Shown one piece after another: positions 58,700-64,000 of a DNA stretch of 64,000 nucleotides (the stretch's first letter is position 1; every line of letters starts with the position of its first letter). The translations under genes were made by a program, and so were the position numbers. The notes below the pieces were generated by a model. The model did no database searches. It worked only from the letters and a program-made list of their open reading frames with translations, and was not told the DNA's origin. The stretch is from Elymus sibiricus (lineage: Eukaryota; Streptophyta; Magnoliopsida; Poales; Poaceae): contig CM077667.1 in NCBI GenBank assembly GCA_039707655.1, positions 157,708,642-157,772,641 of the forward strand, written 5' to 3'.

Positions 58700-61600
58700 A
58701 TGGCAGGTTCTGGCTCCATGGGCAAGTGGGAGGTTTCCTTCGTCACCGACAACGATATCCAAGAGCTCAAGCGTGCCGGCTACCTCTCCGCCGACATCAC
58801 CCACCGCGCCCTAGAGGCGAACCAGGTGGTGCCTACACAGAAGCCGGGCGAGAGGGTGGTGTTCGTCCCCCATTTCATCCGGGGATTTGGTTTCCCGCTC
58901 CACCCTTTGTCAGGGGCCTCATGTTCTTTTATGGACTGGATTTCCATGACCTCCCCCCGTACTCGTTCATGCACATCTCGGCATTCATCACCGTCTGTGA
59001 AGCTTTGCTGCGGGTACAGCCGCACTTCGGCCTGTGGCTCAAAGTATACAATGTCAAGCCGAAGACAGTTGAGGGCGCGCATGCAGATTGTGGAAGGGCG
59101 GTGATCGGTAAGCTCCCCCATGTCGAGTGGCCGGACGACACCTTTATCGACACGGTCAAGATCTGGCAGAAGGAGTAGTTCTACATCACTGAACCAAGGA
59201 GCGCGGACTGGGTGGCACCTACCGAGTTTAGATCCGGACCCCCTGCGAGGTTAACCTCGTGGCTCAAGAAAGGCGTTGACTGGGGGTCGGCGGCGGAGGT
59301 GAAATCGTTGTAGAAGCGTATCTCCTCGATGATCGAGGCCAAAATCGAGCTGGTCAACGTGATCCAAGTCATGCTCTGCCGCCGTATCCTCCCCTGCCAG
59401 CATCGGTCGTCCCCAATGTGGGCTCACAAGCTCGAGGACCCGGCCACCGTGCGTCACTTCTTCCGCACTACCCACGACAAATTATGGAAGGCGCTGTTTA
59501 AGCCCCAGAAGAGCTGGCCGGCCGAGGAGGAGGATACCGGTCTTGATGCCGATACTCCTGCCACCAAGGTATGCTAAAAAAATTAATTCCCTAGTTCTGT
59601 TTTTTGACAAAGACCTGAACCACTTCTCCCTCATCTTCACAGAAATGGTTGAGCAAGGCCGTGCAAATCGACTGTCCGGCCCCGCAGCCCGAAGACCCTC
59701 GATCGGACCTGTTGACGGAGATGCTCATCATGGCGCCGTATTCGGCGCCGGAGAAGAAGAAGAAGAAAGAAAAGAAGAAGGAGGCCGAGAGGGTCTTCGT
59801 CAAAGGGGTCTTCCGGACTCTAAGTCCGAGGAGACCCATGCTTCTTCTACTCACGAAGAAGAGCACGAGGACGAGGTGGAGTACGGTTGTCCCCTCACAA
59901 GGAAAAGGGCGGCATCAGCGGACGCCGCGGAGTATCTACCTCCTCCGGCGCCAAAGAGAACTTGTCGGACAAAGGCAGTCTTGGCCAATGACAACTCGGA
60001 CTCCGAGGAGGAGTCTGAGTCTTTTGAGAGGGTTCCCCGAAGGAACCCAAGGGCTAAGCCCCCAGCCCAGAGGTATGAATCCGAAGACCCTCTGGATTAC
60101 TTACATAGAGCTTTTTGATGCCTAACGGACGAGCGTTTTTCAATTTGCAGCCCCTCACGCGATCTCCCCACCGATCAAGTTTCAGACGGGGAGTCTCCGC
60201 CCGCCGAACTAGCGGAAAGCAGGACTGCGTCACACCCTACGCCTCCTGAGATCTCGAAAGAGGCCGTGGAGGTGTTATCGCGTCGGGCTCCTTCTGAGCC
60301 GAACACCAGCGGTGGGGGTGACGACATTATGGCTGAGTTCAATATCTCAGTCACCGAAGACCAGGAGAAGGAAACTTCCCTGGCAACTGAAGAGGGGGAA
60401 CGGCGTTCGGCCCAGCCCCCTGCGAGGACATCTCCAGAGCGCTCTACACCCTCAGAGGTGCCGGCCTAATCCCCGACCGGAGGGAGGGTTGGAGGGTCAA
60501 TACCGGTGCCGCCCATAACTGGGTGTCCGGTCATGATGGAGGAAGCTTTATCCGGCTCCTCCATTGCCGAAGATCACCGCGCCCTTATGGGTGCGGTTTT
60601 GCAAGGCATTCAGTCCATTGATAGCGGACTGAAAGAGGCCTTCAATGGTCTATTAACAGGCTTCAAGGTGAGCCTCGTAATACTCTTTTTTTCAAAAAGG
60701 TTGACTTACGAAATTTATGCAACTCTTATAAGTGTAGTAGCCCCCGAGCCCTAGGTGAGTTTGAAAAACTCACCCGAGGGTCAAATGTAAGAAAATCAGA
60801 AATGATGCTCAAGGCACCCTTTGTTCCTTACTATACTAAGAACTCCAAAGAGTACGTAGCAGAGGGTCTGAATCTGACAGCTCGGGAGTTTTAATGCACA
60901 TAAGTTGTTTTGTAGGCCTCGGTGGCGGCGGCGGCCTCCAATGCAATGGAGCTTGCCGAGCTAAACCGGAAGCTCAAGAGCTCCGATGAAGAGATCGATC
61001 GCCTGAATAAGAGGTTCGACGAGACGCAAGGTGAATTCAAACTGTATCATTCGGGTCTATTTGTCCATCCTCGGTGATTGAGATATTCAGGTTGTTATCC
61101 CTAAGTATTACCTTCCCTTTATTACCACAGCCGTGTCTGCGGAGATCGAGAAACTCAAGGCTGAGCTGGAAAATGCAAGGCAGGAGGCCGCGGATGAGAA
61201 GGTGGCGGACAAACAAGCAGCAGCCGAACTCTCGGCGCTAAAAGCAGAGAGCGACAAGCACGAGGCCCGGGTGGGAGAGGTGCAGCTGGAGCTCAAGGAT
61301 GCCAGCACGAAGTGCGAGGCCCTCGAGCAAAAGAACCAAGAGAAGACCGCCGAACTATCCACGCTGAAATCCGAGCTCAAAGCGGAGCGTGTTGATAGGC
61401 GGTTCTTTGAAGAAGAACTCCGCCAAGTCAGGGAGATCGCGGATGGTAAGCCGTACTTACTGCAGTGTGCCTTTGGTGGTAACAGGTTTGCATTGCTCAC
61501 TCGGGTGTGGCGTTCCTCAGGTGCTTTTGCAGACCTCCCGAGGAGTGCAGCGGACGCGAACAGATACTTCGCCTCTCGGGATGGCGATGTCGAGTGTCGG

Positions 61601-62005
61601 CTGTTCTGGGCACAATTTCAAGCCCCCGAGCATCCTCCCCTCCTGAGCAAGAAGATGAAATAGTTAATCGAGCTGCACAAGATGGCGGAGCCGGCCATGA
61701 GGGACCTCTGCATCTGGCTATGGCCTGTAGAGCCATTGTCGAGCAGTTACTTTGGCTTGGTGCATAAACTGTGCGACGTTGCGCCTCAGATTGATGCTAT
61801 AAAGTGTTCTACGTGCATCGAGGGGGCTCGGATAGCCTTTGCAAGGACCATGGTGCACTGGCCGAAGATCAAGCCGACTGAGATGGCCACCGCACCTCCA
61901 CCCCCTGGGAAGGAGCATAGGCGCCCCGAGAAATACTTTGCCACCGTGATGGATGGTGCTCGGGCGATAGAAGCTCAATGCCCTAAGGATGTAATGTATG
62001 AATGA
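58700..62005 (+). pseudogene. Spliced antisense accessory gene of element D (gypsy-type putative transposase family, coiled coil)
   Basis: Starts at ATG 58700 (MAGSGSMGKWEVSF). The N-terminal part (VVFVPHFIRGFGFPL, GLMFFYGLDFHDLPP, HISAFITVCEALLRV, HFGLWLKVY) is typical of the plant 'putative gypsy-type transposon' domain (Pfam Transposase_28). Introns with GT-AG ends: 59569-59642, one ending near 60150, 60668-60915, 61031-61130 and 61446-61520 (frame-neutral). Exons 4-5 encode a long coiled coil (AELNRKLKSSDEEIDRL; IEKLKAELENARQEA). The C-terminal part (LVHKLCDVAPQIDAIK) resembles the gene at 2490-3109. Broken by frameshifts near 58900 and 59815 and stops at 59176, 59311, 60467 and 61661. 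Despite the domain name no transposase activity is established. Confidence 0.7.
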
Positions 62006-63273
62006 ACATTTTGTCATGAATTCGATGACTGTTCCGCTTTATAATGTGATTGCATGGTTTATCATGTCTTTTAAGCTTTGTATTATTTTAACTCCTGTGT
62101 GGCCGTTTTTATCTAAAAGTTGCGAGTCGTCGGCTTCCGCCCCAATGTAGATACTACACGAGGTGTTCCTACCTCTGCACTATGACCCTTAGCCGATGTA
62201 TCGGTGCCCGAAGGCGGTAGTGCGAGGGGAACAAGGCAATCGAACTATGTTGCTTTAGTGCTTTCACTTAGCCATAGGAGCTTGACTGCGGGGGTTGATG
62301 ACTAGCCCCCAGTATTGTGTGATATTCGGATACACCGAGGTTGAAACCAGCATCACATGGTTTGTAATAGTACAAACCCTTCGTATAACACGGAATAACC
62401 TTTATCGATTTTTAGTTTGACACTTATACTCGGATTGCAGACCGGTTCTCGCTTATTATGACAGTCACTTTTCGGCTTTCTCCACTGAGGTACTTGACCA
62501 CGCGAGCTAGAAGCACAATCGCAATGGTTCTCCATTTACCCTTTTAGCCGAACGTGCGGAACGTAAGAGGGCAAACACAGGAGCCGGGCAACCCAACCAT
62601 TGACCCAAGACATAATTCGGAACCAATTCATATAACGTGACATCCGAGAAGCCGAACACATAAACAATAGTGCCGGGGTGACTCTTAGGTCGATTTTTAT
62701 AGTCAAGCCCCCGGTCTATTAGCCGGTCGCATCATAGCGTGTACCGAACAGCTTTGCTATCGGCGTTGGTGAGAAGAGAACAGAGTATGTGACATAAGAT
62801 ACAGCGAGGAGGCCGTAAAAGATAGTCTTTATTTCTGATGAATTCTTACAACTCAATCTGCCGAAGCAACTGTTACAGGTATTTTGAAAAGTAAAATTTA
62901 CAAAGTAGAGGTTTTACCCTGGGTCTTCGATAGGTGGCTTGATGTCCTCGATTTTCCTTGTCGCATGCATGCTCCTTTGCTGCCGAGGGGGTTGCATTCC
63001 TTTAAAGGTGATTGCTATCGGCGAACGGACCTTGGGGAGAAGATCTTGAGAGGTCGCCGAAGTGTGGATGAGCTTTACGCATGGGAGGTCCTAGATGGTA
63101 CATGTGGTTTGTCCGAAGACATTTTTTGGCAGTAGTTCGGTCCAGCCGAGCACTTTGCCTTTCATAGTGCGTCCCCACAGCAGCCATGGTATTTTGAGCG
63201 CGAAGTTATGCCTTCTTGGCGCATATTTCACGGGAATTAGGGTTGTGCTGCGGGGGGGGGGGGGGGCGTATCC
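62006..63273. other. Spacer of element D without coding sequence
   Basis: 1.27 kb. I see no RT, RNase H or integrase motif on either strand. Phrases such as tagcccccagtattgtg and agcccccggtctatt are typical of the untranslated part of such elements. A 15-G run sits at 63252-63266. Confidence 0.6.
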
Positions 63274-63984
63274 CTATTTTTGTTGTGCAGAAGATGATTC
63301 CGGTAGTTCGGTTTGAGACCGAACTCGTTTGCTATCATGACGTGCCTTTATGGCCGATTTGGGCGTCGGCCTGTCATCGCCGTACTGGGATTCCGCTGCC
63401 AGGGCCGTTGTGTGTTCCTCAGTTCGGAGAGAGCACTCTGTGTTGCCGTTGACAGTAATGACCCCCCTGGGCCCGGACATCTTTAGCTTCAGGTACGCGT
63501 AGTGGGGGACGACGTTAAAGCGAGCGAACGCCGTGCGGCCGAGTAGGGCGTGATAACCGCTGCAAAACGGGACAATGTCGAAGATCAAGTCCTCGCTGCG
63601 GAAGTTATCGGGCGAGCCGAACACTACTTCCAAATTCACGGTGCCCGAGCAGCGGGCTTTGACGCCTTGGATCACTCCTTTAAAGGTAGTGTTGCTGGGT
63701 TTGATCCTTGACGGATCTATACCCATCTTTTTCATCGTGTGTGAGTAAATCAGATTAAGGCTACTTCCTCCGTCCATGAGGACTCTAGTGAGGTGATACC
63801 CATCGATAATGGGGTCTAGGACGAGGGCTGCTGAACCTCCGTGACGGATACAGGTCAGATGATCCCGTCGATCAAACGTGATCGGGCAAGCCAACCATGG
63901 GTTATACTTCGGGGCTACGGGTTCTACGGCGTAGACCTCCCGAAGGGCGCGCTTCCTCTCCTTTTTTTGGTATGTGAGTAACAT
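63274..63984 (-). pseudogene. Aspartic protease region of element D gag-pol
   Basis: Minus-strand frame of 236 codons from MLLTYQKKERKRALREV. The active site is MDGGSSLNLIYSHTM (Asp followed by Gly-Gly-Ser-Ser, as in many Tat elements), then GSPDNFRSEDLIFDIVPF and YHALLGRTAFARFN, the second protease landmark. The frame ends after a polar tail (SSAQQK) where the link to reverse transcriptase would be expected. Intact in itself; its upstream gag part lies beyond the window, so the true start is unknown. Confidence 0.75.
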
Positions 63985-64000
63985 ATATCATGTTCACAGT

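Larger units (their letters stand above)
57627..64000 (-). mobile_element. Tat-type element D, 3' portion, no RT or integrase seen
   Basis: On the minus strand: protease (63984-63274), about 1.26 kb spacer, an antisense accessory gene (58700-62005 on the plus strand), polypurine-like tract, and 3' LTR (58109-57627). The element runs off the right edge. RT, RNase H and integrase are missing between protease and the 3' region. Either a large deletion occurred or it belongs to a non-autonomous family. Confidence 0.75.

Noticed and set aside
63216..63452. Plus-strand frame across the poly-G run.
   Set aside because: Opposite strand of the protease gene and a homopolymer; no domain.

Overview
The window looks like intergenic, repeat-nested DNA of a large grass genome, most probably Triticeae (wheat, barley, Aegilops or rye). 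The basis is pattern recognition: CACTA ends of the CACTACAGGAATCAG type beside TTTGCCGTC palindromes, an Athila-type LTR opening TGATACGTCCATTTTGCATC, and several Ty3/Gypsy elements of Tat, chromovirus and Athila type. I see no intact host gene, tRNA, rRNA, CRISPR array or bacterial feature. Almost every coding stretch is retrotransposon gag/pol or an accessory frame, and nearly all are broken.

Layout. 1-2487: the right-hand part of CACTA-type DNA transposon sequence, with an AT-rich minisatellite, a palindrome-rich subterminal region and two successive CACTA termini (1851 and 2487). 2488-21515: the 3' part of a minus-strand Tat-lineage element ('B'): integrase C-terminus (21515-20707), a 17.4 kb array of about 57 copies of a 258-259 bp tandem repeat (20705-3290), and an antisense accessory gene on the plus strand (2490-3109). 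The array holds a solo LTR with perfect 5-bp target duplication (5495-7029) and two amplified fragments of that LTR. 21515-23782: RNase H/integrase of a second, GC-rich minus-strand Tat element ('A'). 23783-30315: a plus-strand Tat element ('C') with a 909-bp 5' LTR, almost no gag, a full but nonsense-riddled pol and short 3' tandem repeats; its 3' LTR is missing. 30316-33013: LTR-like sequence cut off by the next element. 33014-46920: a chromovirus (Tekay/Del-like) with about 4 kb LTRs, an extra gene before gag, gag-pol in one frame and a C-terminal chromodomain. 46921-57009: an Athila-type element with 5'-truncated 5' LTR, gag-pol, a post-pol coiled-coil frame and an intact 3' LTR. 57010-57626: GC-rich minus-strand gag-like fragment. 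57627-64000: the 3' end of another minus-strand Tat-type element ('D'): LTR, spliced antisense accessory gene and a protease, but no reverse transcriptase or integrase.

Most interesting points: (1) the 258-bp array looks like a nascent satellite grown out of a Tat 3' untranslated region, with higher-order duplications that copied a captured LTR fragment; (2) two different Tat elements carry antisense, intron-containing accessory genes that appear to share a C-terminal region; (3) the chromovirus carries a gene of unknown function ahead of gag and is flanked by non-matching 5-bp sequences, as expected after recombination between two copies; (4) its gag-pol contains only nonsense point changes, nearly all TAG.
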